Positions 7,957-16,832 of a DNA stretch of 64,000 nucleotides are shown here, piece by piece. This stretch comes from Streptomyces aidingensis (lineage in GTDB: Bacteria; Actinomycetota; Actinomycetes; Streptomycetales; Streptomycetaceae): positions 62,001-126,000 of the forward strand of contig NZ_FOLM01000006.1 in the NCBI RefSeq assembly GCF_900112355.1, given 5' to 3'. The notes under the pieces were generated by a model that searched no databases, was not told where the DNA came from, and worked only from the letters and a program-made list of their open reading frames with translations. Every line of letters starts with the position of its first letter. Position 1 is the stretch's first letter. The translations under genes were made by a program, and so were the position numbers.

Positions 7957-8849
7957 CCGACACCGCACCGTCCCAGGCGCCCGGGGGCGCGCCGCCCCGG
8001 ATGGGCTTCTTCACCGACACCTCGGTCTGCATCGGCTGCAAGGCCTGCGAGGTGGCCTGCAAGGAGTGGAACGCCATCCCCGCCGGTGACGCCGGCCTGA
8101 CCGGCATGTCCTACGACAACACCAAGGGGCTGGGCGCCTCGGCCTGGCGCCATGTGGCCTTCGTCGAACAGCGCAAGCCGCTCGGCGGCCAGGAACCGGG
8201 CGTGGACGTCTTCGACGCCGCCGGGCGGCTCGGCGGCCCGGCGGCCGACGGCCTGCCGCCGGTGTCCCCGGACGGGCGCACCGAACTGCGCTGGCTGATG
8301 TCCTCCGACGTGTGCAAGCACTGCACCGAGGCGGGCTGTCTGGACGTCTGCCCCACCGGCTCGCTGTTCCGCACCGAGTTCGGCACGGTGGTGGTGCAGG
8401 AGGACATCTGCAACGGCTGCGGCTACTGCGTGCCCGCCTGCCCGTACGGAGTGATCGACCAGCGGCCGGACGACGGCCGGGCCTGGAAGTGCACACTGTG
8501 CTACGACCGGCTGGGCGAGGGCATGGAGCCGGCCTGCGCCAAGGCCTGCCCCACCGAGTCGATCCAGTTCGGCCCGCTGGACGAGCTGCGCGAGCGGGCC
8601 GCCGCCCGGGTCGCCCGGCTGCACGCCGCGGGCATCCCCGACGCCCGGCTGTACGGCGAGAGCCCGGACAACGGCGTCGGCGGGGACGGCGCCTTCTTCC
8701 TGCTGCTGGACGAGCCCGAGGTGTACGGGCTGCCGCCCGACCCGGTGGTGCCCACCCGCGATCTGCCCGCCATGTGGCGGCACGCCGGTGCCGCGGCGCT
8801 GGCGCTGGCCGCCGGCGCGGCGGCCTGTTTCCTGGGGAGAAGGCCATGA
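7953..8849 (+). CDS. fdhB: formate dehydrogenase iron-sulfur (beta) subunit
   Basis: This is the electron-transfer subunit carrying four [4Fe-4S] clusters. The Cys groups are visible in order: CIGCKACEVACKEWN near residue 27, CKHCTEAGCLDVCPTGS near 115, CNGCGYCVPACPYGV near 150, and CTLCYDR with ACAKACPTES near 180. A hydrophobic segment at the C-terminus (AALALAAGAAACFLG) could be a membrane anchor, as in FdnH-type subunits. AGGAGGAG lies eight bases before the ATG. It overlaps the cytochrome b gene and the nrfD gene by 4 nt each. The catalytic subunit fdhA lies 4.7 kb away on the same strand, separated by oxidase genes on the other strand. Confidence 0.92.
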   Translation: MTDTAPSQAPGGAPPRMGFFTDTSVCIGCKACEVACKEWNAIPAGDAGLTGMSYDNTKGLGASAWRHVAFVEQRKPLGGQEPGVDVFDAAGRLGGPAADGLPPVSPDGRTELRWLMSSDVCKHCTEAGCLDVCPTGSLFRTEFGTVVVQEDICNGCGYCVPACPYGVIDQRPDDGRAWKCTLCYDRLGEGMEPACAKACPTESIQFGPLDELRERAAARVARLHAAGIPDARLYGESPDNGVGGDGAFFLLLDEPEVYGLPPDPVVPTRDLPAMWRHAGAAALALAAGAAACFLGRRP

Positions 8850-9910
8850 GCGAATCCGATGTCACCCGGCAGGGCCTGCGCGGCACCCGCCCGGGCCACC
8901 AGGCGGTCACCGGCGAGGCGGCGGGCCGTGCTCCCCGCCACGCGCGGCGGGGAGGACGGCGCAAAGGCCGGCGAGGAGGTGAACAGCCCCCGGTGGAGCC
9001 GGCCCGTTTCTCCTCCTACTACGGCCGGCCGGTCCTCAACAAGCCGGTGTGGGAGGCGCGCGACATCGCCGGGTATCTCTTTCTCGGCGGACTGGCCGGC
9101 GGCTCCTCGCTGCTGGCCGCGGGAGCGCACGCCACCGGCCGGCCCGCCCTGGCCCGGCCCGCCAAGGCCGCCGCGCTGGGCGCGGTCTCCCTGTCCACGG
9201 CGGCCCTGGTGCACGACCTGGGCCGGCCGGAGCGGTTCGCCCACATGCTGCGGGTGTTCAAGCCGACCTCGCCGATGTCCATGGGCTCCTGGCTGCTGGC
9301 CGGCTACGGGCCGCTGGCCGGACTGGCCGCGGTGACCGGGCTGACCGGCCGGTTCCGGCGGACCGGCGCCGCGGCCACCGCGGGCGCCGCCGTGCTCGCC
9401 CCGGCCGTGACCACCTACACGGCGGTGCTGCTGGCCGACACCGCGGTGCCGTCCTGGCACCAGGCGTACCGGGAACTGCCGCTGGCCTTCGCCGGCTCGG
9501 GGGCCGCCGCGGCGGGCGGGCTGGGCATGCTGGCCGGACCGGTGGCCCAGGCCGGGCCCGCCCGGCGGCTGGCGGCCTTCGGCGCGGCGCTGGAACTGGG
9601 CGCGATGGAAGCCATGAAGCGCCGCATGGGCCTGGTGGCCGAGCCGCTGGAACGGGGACGCGCGGGCCGCCTGCTGCGCGCCTCCAAGGCGCTGACCGCC
9701 TCCGGTGCGGCGCTGGGGGCGACGGCCGGGCGGCGCAGCCGGGCGGCGGCGGCCGTCGCCGGGACGGCGCTGCTGCTGGGCTCGGCGGCCGGCCGGTTCG
9801 GCGTCTTCCACGCCGGCGTGGCCTCCGCCGAGGACCCCCGGTACACGGTCCTCCCCCAGCGCGAACGCCTCCGCCGCCGCACCGCACACCCGTCCCCGGA
9901 CACCCCGTAG
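8846..9910 (+). CDS. nrfD: NrfD/PsrC-like membrane subunit of formate dehydrogenase
   Basis: This polytopic membrane protein of the NrfD/polysulfide-reductase family serves as quinone-reactive anchor for molybdopterin/Fe-S oxidoreductases. After a basic ~45-residue cytoplasmic arm, the family block FSSYYGRPVLNKPVWEARDIAGYLFLGGLAGGSSLLA is followed by about eight hydrophobic helices, with HDLGRPERFAHMLRVFKPTSPMSMGSW in the second/third helix region. At 354 residues it is slightly longer than the family core because of charged ends. It starts inside the end of fdhB (4-nt overlap). Having both an NrfD protein and a bc1-type cytochrome b in one operon is unusual and suggests two routes to the quinone pool. 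Confidence 0.88.
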   Translation: MSESDVTRQGLRGTRPGHQAVTGEAAGRAPRHARRGGRRKGRRGGEQPPVEPARFSSYYGRPVLNKPVWEARDIAGYLFLGGLAGGSSLLAAGAHATGRPALARPAKAAALGAVSLSTAALVHDLGRPERFAHMLRVFKPTSPMSMGSWLLAGYGPLAGLAAVTGLTGRFRRTGAAATAGAAVLAPAVTTYTAVLLADTAVPSWHQAYRELPLAFAGSGAAAAGGLGMLAGPVAQAGPARRLAAFGAALELGAMEAMKRRMGLVAEPLERGRAGRLLRASKALTASGAALGATAGRRSRAAAAVAGTALLLGSAAGRFGVFHAGVASAEDPRYTVLPQRERLRRRTAHPSPDTP

Positions 9911-10085
9911 CGGCCCCCGGCAGACCCGGTGCGGTGGCGCCTCCCGGCACCCCCGGTCGGCGACCACCGCGGCAGGTGCCCGGTCCGAGGCGGCGACCGC
10001 GCCCACGCCGAACGGCGCCCCGCTCCCGGCCACCGGCCGAAGCGGTCCCGGCGGGCACGGCGAGCGGCGGGCCGCGCCGGGGGCG

Positions 10086-10559
10086 TCAGGCCGTGGCGCG
10101 TTCCTCGTCGCCGATCCAGCGCCAGGTGGTGGCGGCGGCGATCAGCCCGACCGGCAGCATGCCCACGATCATGGCCAGGCCCGCCGCCGCGTGGCCGGCG
10201 GCGATCAGCACCACGGCCGGCAGGTCCAGCAGCGGCATGGCCAGGAAGAGATACAGGCAGCGGCCCGGCCCGCCGAGGGCGTGCCGCCCGGCCGCACCGC
10301 CCACCACCGGCAGCCAGAACAGCACGGCGGCGGCCGCCAGCGCGGCCTCCGCCGGCCACCGCGGCAGCGGCCCGTGGTGGCCGGGGGCGGCCATGCTCAG
10401 CACCACCGCCGCGTGCACCAGCACAAACAGCGGGAAGGACACCGCCGCGGGCACCGCGAGCCGGGACCACACCGCCCGGTTCCGGGTCACCAGCAGCGCC
10501 CCCGGCACCCCGGCGGAGAGGGCGAGCGCCCAGCCCGCCATGGCCGGCGTCCCCGTCAC
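10086..10559 (-). CDS. short CtaG-like membrane protein of oxidase cluster
   Basis: The 157-residue polytopic protein has about five hydrophobic helices and ends with AGLAMIVGMLPVGLIAAATTWRWIGDEERA. That matches the final helix pattern of caa3-oxidase assembly factor CtaG (a helix, then a WRW-D/EE tail). It is much shorter than full CtaG (about 270 residues or more), so it is either a truncated relative or a distinct small protein. It lies 13 nt downstream of another small membrane gene in the ctaC-ctaD operon, which favours an oxidase assembly or accessory role. The CtaG assignment rests on the C-terminal pattern and context only. Confidence 0.5.
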   Translation of the reverse strand: MTGTPAMAGWALALSAGVPGALLVTRNRAVWSRLAVPAAVSFPLFVLVHAAVVLSMAAPGHHGPLPRWPAEAALAAAAVLFWLPVVGGAAGRHALGGPGRCLYLFLAMPLLDLPAVVLIAAGHAAAGLAMIVGMLPVGLIAAATTWRWIGDEERATA

Positions 10560-10572
10560 GGCTCCTCCCCCC

Positions 10573-10920
10573 TCACGTCCCCGCCAGCGCCAGCAGCGCC
10601 GCCAGCGCCAGCACCGGAACGGCGAGCGCCGCCATCCACCAGCCGTAGACCGTCGCCAGACCCAGCAGACCGGCGCCGGCCGCCGCCGGCAGTACCGCGG
10701 CGGCGCCGCCCGTCACCAGCCGGTAGCGCCGGTGCTGTTCCGGGCCGCGCCGCACGGACCACAGCACCGCGGCCGTGGCGCCGGCGAGCAGCGCCAGGGA
10801 ACCGGCCCACAGCCACATCGCGACCGCCCCCTCGCCGTACCCGGCGAGCAGCGCGAACAGCAGGCCGTTGAAGAGCGTCCAGCCGGCCACCACCAGGAGT
10901 GCCGGGTGCCTAGTGAGCAC
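10573..10920 (-). CDS. small membrane protein in the oxidase operon
   Basis: The 115-residue protein has four hydrophobic helices (TLFNGLLFALLAGYG, AMWLWAGSLALLAGATAAVLW, GGAAAVLPAAAGAGLLGLATVYGWW, MAALAVPVLALAALLALAGT) and a basic loop (VRRGPEQHRRYR). The GTG start at 10920 lies inside the last codons of ctaD (11-nt overlap), so expression is coupled. Size and position recall cytochrome oxidase subunit IV (CtaF) of actinomycetes, but I see no diagnostic motif. It could equally be an oxidase accessory protein. Confidence 0.55.
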   Translation of the reverse strand: MLTRHPALLVVAGWTLFNGLLFALLAGYGEGAVAMWLWAGSLALLAGATAAVLWSVRRGPEQHRRYRLVTGGAAAVLPAAAGAGLLGLATVYGWWMAALAVPVLALAALLALAGT

Positions 10921-12568
10921 GGCCGTCCTCCGTCCGCCGCAGGTCGTACAGGGGGGCGTAGCTGGTGATCGGCGGCAGCGGGTGTTCGGGGGTGTAGTTC
11001 AGCCGCGGCGGCGGCGAGCTGGTGGCCCACTCCAGGGTCTGGCCCTGCCAGGGGTCGTCCCCGGCGGGCCGGGGCCACCGCAGTGAGGTCCAGACGTTGT
11101 AGACGAACACCAGCATCGCCACGGCCAGCAGTCCCGCCCCGATCGAGGCCAGCAGGTTGAGGGTGCCGAATCCGTCGAACTCGGCATAGCTGACGATCCG
11201 CCGCGACATGCCCTGCAGGCCCAGGAAGAACATGGGCAGGAAGGTGAGGTTGGTGCCGGCCACCAGCAGCCAGAAGTGCACATGGCTGAGCCGGTCGTCC
11301 AGCATCGCCCCGGTGACCTTCGGGAACCAGAAGTAGAAGGCCGCGAAGAGCCCGAAGGCGCTGCCCGCGAACAGCACGTAGTGCAGATGGGCGACGACGA
11401 AGTAGCTGTCATGGGCCTGGTAGTCGATCACGGGGGTGCCGACCATGATGCCGGTCAGCCCGCCGATCAGGAACTGCGGGATGAAGGCCAGCGCGAACAG
11501 CATCGGGGGCCGGAACACCAGCGCGCCGCCCAGGATGGTGCCGAGCATGGCGAAGTATTCGATCCCGGCGGGCACCAGCAGGGCGATGGAGGTCAGCGAG
11601 TAGTAGTCGTTGGTGGCCTGGCCGGTGGTGAACATGTGGTGGCCCCATACGCTCATCGAGAGCCCGGCGAACACCAGCAGCGAGAGCACGGTGAGCCGGA
11701 AGCCGAAGAAGGGGCGCCGGGCGAAGGTGGCCAGCACCTCCCCCACCGCCGCCAGATACGGGAAGAACATCACGTACACCACGGGATGCCCGTAGAACCA
11801 GAACAGGTGCTGGTAGCCGATGATCCACAGGTTCGAGTCGAAGACCGAGGGGTCGGCCCGGCCGATGCCGAGCAGCACCAGGGCGGCCAGCAGCGCGGGG
11901 AAGGCGCCGATCACCATCAGACAGGTGGCCACCATGGACCAGGAGAACAGCGGCATGCGGAGCATGGTCATGCCCTCGGCCCGCTTGCGCAGGGCCGTCC
12001 ACAGCACCGCCCAGCCCATCAGGATCACCCCGGCGGTGGACAGGAAGACCCCGGCGACCCACATGTCGGAGCCCGGGCCCGGGCTGTAGCGGCCGTCGGC
12101 CAGCGGCGGATAGGAGAACCAGCCCGCGGCGTGCGCGCCGTGCGGCGTGGCGAAGCCGGCCAGCATGATGACCGCGCCGGTGGCATACAGCCAGTAGCCC
12201 AGCAGGGTGGTGCGGGGCAGGGCGATGTTGGGCGCGCCGACCTGGAGCGGGACCAGATAGACCCCGAGGCCGATCGCGAACGGCGTCATGACCAGGTAGA
12301 TCATGCCCGAGCCGTGGATGGTGAAGAACTGGTTGTAGACGGCGGAGTCCAGGAAGCCGGATTCCGGCCGGGCGAGCTGGGCGCGCATCAGCAGGGCCAG
12401 CACGCCCAGCAGGAACAGCAGCGCCAGGGAGGTGCCCAGCACCAGCAGGCCGATGCGCTTGTGGTCGGTGGACAGCAGCAGCCGCCGCCCGGAGGGATAC
12501 CGGGAGGGCGGCCGTCCGCCGGGGGCGCGGCCCCGGTCCCGGTCCCGGCCGGGCGCCGTGAGCGTCAT
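10910..12568 (-). CDS. ctaD: cytochrome c oxidase subunit I
   Basis: This is the catalytic haem-copper oxidase subunit. It shows HSTDHKRIG-like STDHKRIGLLVLG near residue 33, the CuB/Tyr-crosslink segment WFYGHPVVYVMFFP, the GHH motif (SVWGHHMFTTG) and the haem ligand region VVAHLHYVLFAG, spread over about twelve helices in 552 residues. I chose the ATG at 12568 because a purine-rich stretch precedes it and it gives the normal N-terminus; the frame is open further upstream. It follows ctaC in a four-gene operon on the minus strand, embedded between the fdhB-nrfD and fdhA genes. No subunit III gene is present, so this is an auxiliary copy of the oxidase. Confidence 0.93.
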   Translation of the reverse strand: MTLTAPGRDRDRGRAPGGRPPSRYPSGRRLLLSTDHKRIGLLVLGTSLALLFLLGVLALLMRAQLARPESGFLDSAVYNQFFTIHGSGMIYLVMTPFAIGLGVYLVPLQVGAPNIALPRTTLLGYWLYATGAVIMLAGFATPHGAHAAGWFSYPPLADGRYSPGPGSDMWVAGVFLSTAGVILMGWAVLWTALRKRAEGMTMLRMPLFSWSMVATCLMVIGAFPALLAALVLLGIGRADPSVFDSNLWIIGYQHLFWFYGHPVVYVMFFPYLAAVGEVLATFARRPFFGFRLTVLSLLVFAGLSMSVWGHHMFTTGQATNDYYSLTSIALLVPAGIEYFAMLGTILGGALVFRPPMLFALAFIPQFLIGGLTGIMVGTPVIDYQAHDSYFVVAHLHYVLFAGSAFGLFAAFYFWFPKVTGAMLDDRLSHVHFWLLVAGTNLTFLPMFFLGLQGMSRRIVSYAEFDGFGTLNLLASIGAGLLAVAMLVFVYNVWTSLRWPRPAGDDPWQGQTLEWATSSPPPRLNYTPEHPLPPITSYAPLYDLRRTEDGRAH

Positions 12569-12629
12569 CCGCCCGCGCCTTCCGTGCGGGGTCGCATACG
12601 GGGTCGCGTACGGGGCCGGGCGCGGGTCA

Positions 12630-13307
12630 TCAGGCGGTCTCCGCGGGGATGTCCTGGCCGGTCTGGGCGTCGAGCAGCCAGGCGTCGTACTCCTCGGGGG
12701 AGACGGCCCGCACCCAGAAGTCCATGGTGTGGTGGCGGTGGCCGCAGAACTCGGCACAGTGGCCGATCCAGCGCCCCTCGCGGTCGAAGCGGACCGTGAA
12801 CTCGTTGCGGTGGCCGGGGAAGGCGTCCAGTTTGTAGCGCAGTTCGGGCACCCAGAAGGAGTGGATGACATCCCGCGAGTCCAGCTCCAGCCGGATGTTC
12901 CGGCCGGTGGGCACCACCAGGGTGGGCAGGTCGTCGCCGCGGCAGGTGGCGCGCGCCGTGACCGGCTCGTCCTCCGGACCGCCGGCCGGGTCCGGGTGGG
13001 CGAACTCCCAGCACCACTGGAAGGCGGAGACCTCCACCCGCAGATCGACGGGCCGGTCGTTCTCGCGGCCCTGCTCGCGGTTGGCCAGCGCCGTGTAGAT
13101 CACCAGGCCCGCGGCCACCGCGGCGAGCGCGCCCGCGTAGCACAGCTCCACCGGTTTCCATTCGCGCCGCCGGGAGACGAACAGGCCCGCGCGGGCCCGC
13201 CGCCGCACCACGGCGAACACCAGCAGCCCGAGCACGATGACGAACACCGCCAGGGCGATGGCCGTCTCCACGGCGAAGACCTGGTCGAAGACGCTGCGCC
13301 GGTGCAC
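12630..13307 (-). CDS. ctaC: cytochrome c oxidase subunit II (CuA)
   Basis: This membrane-anchored CuA subunit accepts electrons from cytochrome c. Two N-terminal helices (ETAIALAVFVIVLGLLVFAVV; LCYAGALAAVAAGLVIYTAL) precede the cupredoxin domain with VSAFQWCWEF, DVIHSFWVPEL and the full CuA ligand set CAEFCGHRHHTM. The GTG at 13307 is chosen because GGGAG lies six bases upstream; the open frame extends further without a sensible N-terminus. There is no lipoprotein Cys, unlike many CtaC proteins. The 225-residue length fits a minimal subunit II. The gene diverges from fdhA with a 235-bp gap that must carry both promoters. Confidence 0.9.
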   Translation of the reverse strand: MHRRSVFDQVFAVETAIALAVFVIVLGLLVFAVVRRRARAGLFVSRRREWKPVELCYAGALAAVAAGLVIYTALANREQGRENDRPVDLRVEVSAFQWCWEFAHPDPAGGPEDEPVTARATCRGDDLPTLVVPTGRNIRLELDSRDVIHSFWVPELRYKLDAFPGHRNEFTVRFDREGRWIGHCAEFCGHRHHTMDFWVRAVSPEEYDAWLLDAQTGQDIPAETA

Positions 13308-13542
13308 GGTTCTCCCTTCCGTTCGCGGCAGGCCGTCGCCCGACCCTAGAGCCGGGACAAAGCGGTACCGAGCGGACACACCGTGGCGCCGCGCACCCCT
13401 CTTCCCGGCGGCCCCGCATCCCGCTTTCGGCGGACAGCGGAGTTTGGTCCCGGCCGGTGCCGGGTACCCAGGGCGACCGGAACGTTCTCCGCCGTGAGCG
13501 GAGCAGCGGCCGTGGACGGACGACAGCGAAGGCGGGTGCACG
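13308..13542. promoter_or_regulatory. divergent ctaC / fdhA intergenic region
   Basis: This 235-bp spacer separates the oxidase operon (minus strand) and the selenoprotein fdhA (plus strand), so both promoters should lie here. GAAGGCGGG before 13543 is a plausible ribosome site for fdhA. I see no clear -35/-10 pair. It is the obvious place for a shared formate, selenium or redox regulator. Confidence 0.5.
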
Positions 13543-16500
13543 ATGGGCGCACGGACCTGGATCTCGTCATGGCCGGTCTACCGGCAGCTCACCGGGGACG
13601 ACCCGCTCGGCCGCGGCCGGGCGGCCAGGAGCCGGGACACCGAGCGCCTGCGGGCCCGCACCGCGACCGCCGACCGGGTGGTCAAGTCCGTCTGCCCCTA
13701 CTGCGCGGTGGGCTGCGGCCAGGACGTCTATGTGCAGGACGGCAAGGTCACCCAGATCGAGGGCGACCGCGACTCGCCGGTCTCCCGCGGCCGGCTCTGC
13801 CCCAAGGGTTCGGCGAGCCTCCAGCTCACCACCGGTCCGGCGCGTGAGCACCGGGTCCGCTACCGCCGCCCGTACGGCACCGACTGGGAAGACCTCGACC
13901 TGGACACGGCGATGGACATGATCGCCGACCGGGTGATCGCCGCCCGCCGGGAGGGCTGGCAGTGGGAGCAGCAGGGTCTGCGCACCCGGCGCACCCTGCG
14001 CTTCGCCAGCCTGGGCGGCGCCACCCTGGACAACGAGGAGAACTACCTCATCAAGAAGCTGTTCACGGCGCTCGGGGCGGTGCAGATCGAGAACCAGGCG
14101 CGTATTTGACACTCCTCCACCGTCCCCGGTCTGGGGACCTCGTTCGGGCGCGGCGGCGCCACCACCTTCCAGCAGGATCTGCAGAACGCCGACTGCATCG
14201 TCATCCAGGGCTCCAACATGGCCGAGTGCCATCCGGTGGGCTTCCAGTGGGTGATGGAGGCCAAGGCCCGGGGCGCGAGGGTGATCCATGTGGACCCGCG
14301 CTTCACCCGGACCAGCGCGCTGGCCGACATCCATGTGCCGCTGCGCGCGGGCACCGACATCGCGTTCCTCGGCGGCATCGTCAACCATGTGCTGGAGCAC
14401 GACAAGTTCTTCCGCGAGTACGTCGTGGCCTACACCAACGCCCCGGTGATCCTGGGCGAGGAGTTCCGCGACACCGAGGACCTGGACGGTGTCTTCGCCG
14501 GGTTCGACGCCGGCCGGCGGACCTATGACAACGGTGCCTGGCAGTACGAGGGCATGGAGGTGCAGGCCGCGTCCGGGCAGCGGGAGCAGGAGTACCGGGC
14601 CCGCACCGGCGGCGGCGAGTCGGTGGCCCGCTCCGGCCACGGCGAGGCGCACGGCTCGGGCGGGGCCGCGCTCGGCCCGGGCGAGCCGGCACGGGACGAC
14701 ACGCTGACCCATCCGCGGTGCGTCCTCCAGGTGCTGCGCCGCCACTTCGCGCGCTACACCCCCGAGGCCGTGGAGCAGATCTGCGGGGTGCCGCGGGATC
14801 TGTTCCGGACCGTGTGCGAGCTGCTCACCGACAACTCCGGCCGGGACCGCACCACCGCCTTCGCCTATGCGGTCGGCTGGACCCAGCACACCGTCGGCGT
14901 GCAGTACATCCGCACCGCGGCCATTCTGCAGAGCCTGCTGGGCAACATCGGCCGCCCCGGCGGCGGCATTCTGGCGCTGCGCGGGCACGCCTCCATCCAG
15001 GGCTCCACGGACATCCCCACCCTGTTCAACCTGCTGCCCGGCTATCTGCCCATGCCGCACGCGCACAAGCAGCAGAGCCTGGACACCTACGTCGGTGCGG
15101 AGGCCGCCCGCAAGGGCTACTGGGGCAACATGGGCGCCTGTCTGATCAGCCTGCTCAAGGCGTACTGGGGAGAGGCCGCCACCGCGGAGAACGACTACTG
15201 CTTCGACTATCTCCCCCGGCTGACCGGCTCGCACAGCTCCTACGAGACCGTCATGGCGCAGCTGGACGGCGTCTGCAAGGGCTACTTCCTGATGGGCGAG
15301 AACCCGGCGGTGGGCTCGGCCGGCGCCCGGATGCAGCGGCTGGGCATGGCGAACCTGGACTGGCTGGTGGTGCGGGACTTCTCCCTGATCGAGTCGGCCA
15401 CCTGGTGGCGGGACGGGCCGGAGATCCGGACCGGGGAGATGCGCACCGAGTCCATCGGCACCGAGGTGTTCTTCCTGCCGGCCGCGGCGCACACCGAGAA
15501 GGACGGCAGCTTCACCAACACCCAGCGGATGCTCCAGTGGCACCACCGGGCGGTGGAGCCGCCCGGTGACGCCCGCAGCGATCTGTGGTTCATGTACCAC
15601 CTGGGGCGCCGCATCCGGCAGAAGCTGGCCGGGTCGGCCGACGAGATGGACCGGCCGGTGCTCGACCTCACCTGGGACTATCCCACCCATGGCCCGCTCG
15701 CCGAGCCGGACGCCGAGGCGGTGCTGGCGGAGATCAACGGCCATGCCGCGGACGGCGCGCCGCTCGCCTCCTACCAGCAGCTGAAGGACGACGGCTCCAC
15801 CTCCTGCGGCTGCTGGATCTACTGCGGGGTCTACGCGGACGGCGTCAACCAGGCCGCCCGCCGCAAGCCGGGCGCCGAGCAGAGCTGGGTGGCCCCGGAG
15901 TGGGGCTGGGCCTGGCCGGCCAACCGCCGCATCCTGTACAACCGTGCCTCGGCCGATCCGCAGGGCCGGCCGTGGAGCGAGCGCAAGGCGCTGGTGTGGT
16001 GGGACGCCGACCGGCAGCGCTGGACGGGCCACGACGTCCCGGACTTCTCCCCCGCCAAGGCCCCGGACCATGTGCCGCCGGAGGGCGCCACCGCCGACGA
16101 GGCGCTGTCCGGCACGGACGCCTTCATCATGCAGGCGGACGGCAGGGCATGGCTGTATGTGCCGACGGGGCTGGTGGACGGCCCGCTGCCGGCGCACTAC
16201 GAGCCGCAGGACTCGCCGTTCCCCAATCTGCTCTACGGGCGGCAGCGCAACCCGGTGCGGCAGTTGCCGGCGCCGCATCCGGACAACAGCTACCACCCCA
16301 GCGGCGACGAGCCCGGCTCCGGGGTCTTCCCCTATGTGCTGACCACCTACCGGCTGACCGAGCACCACACCGCGGGCGGCATGTCCCGCTGGCAGCCCTA
16401 TCTGTACGAGCTCCAGCCCGAGCTGTTCTGCGAGGTGTCGCCCGAGCTGGCCGCCGAACGCGGGCTGGCGCACCGGGGCTGGGCGACGGTGGTCACCGCG

Positions 16501-16803
16501 CGGGGGGTGATCGAGGCCCGGGTGCTGGTCACCGACCGCATCGCGCCGCTGCGGGTGCACGGCCGGACGCTGCACCAGATCGGGCTGCCCTACCACTGGG
16601 GACCCAACGGGCACAGCCGCGGGGACGCCGCCAACGAACTGCTGCACCTCTCCCTGGACCCGAACACCCATATCCAGGAGGCCAAGGCGCTCACCTGCGA
16701 CATCCGCCCGGGACGCCGGCCGCGGGGGCCCGGGGCACGGCAACTGGTGCGCGACTACCGGGAGCGGGCCGGGATCACCCGGTCCACCGGCCGCGGCGGC
16801 TAG
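13543..16803 (+). CDS. fdhA: selenocysteine formate dehydrogenase catalytic subunit (UGA = Sec at codon 189)
   Basis: This molybdenum/tungsten bis-MGD formate dehydrogenase alpha subunit oxidises formate to CO2. The open frame is broken only by TGA at 14107-14109 and continues in the same frame to 16803, giving 1086 residues, a normal full length. The N-terminal part has the [4Fe-4S] motif CPYCAVGCGQDV...RLCPKG (residues ~51-88). The UGA falls in the family's active-site context, NQARI-U-HSSTVPGLGTSFGRGG, where Sec is followed by the catalytic His. A bSECIS hairpin follows 12 nt downstream. No Tat signal is visible (start MGARTWISSWPVYRQL), so the enzyme should face the cytoplasm. C-terminal cofactor-binding blocks (HTAGGMSRW, NELLHLSLDPNTHIQEAK) are intact. 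No fdhD or molybdopterin genes are in the window. Confidence 0.95.
14107..14138 (+). promoter_or_regulatory. bacterial SECIS element (UGA plus hairpin)
   Basis: Twelve nt after the UGA (14107-14109) lies a perfect 6-bp stem, GTCCCC (14122-14127) and GGGGAC (14133-14138), closing the pentaloop GGTCT (14128-14132). The apical loop of the E. coli fdhF SECIS that SelB recognises also carries GGUCU, at a spacing of about 11 nt. The element lies inside the coding region, as bacterial SECIS elements do. Confidence 0.88.
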
Positions 16804-16832
16804 CCGGCCGCTGCCCCGGGCGCGGGCGCGGG

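Noticed and set aside
14107..14109. Premature stop making fdhA a pseudogene
   Set aside because: The frame continues unbroken, the UGA sits at the Sec position, a SECIS follows, and the complete Sec machinery is next door.
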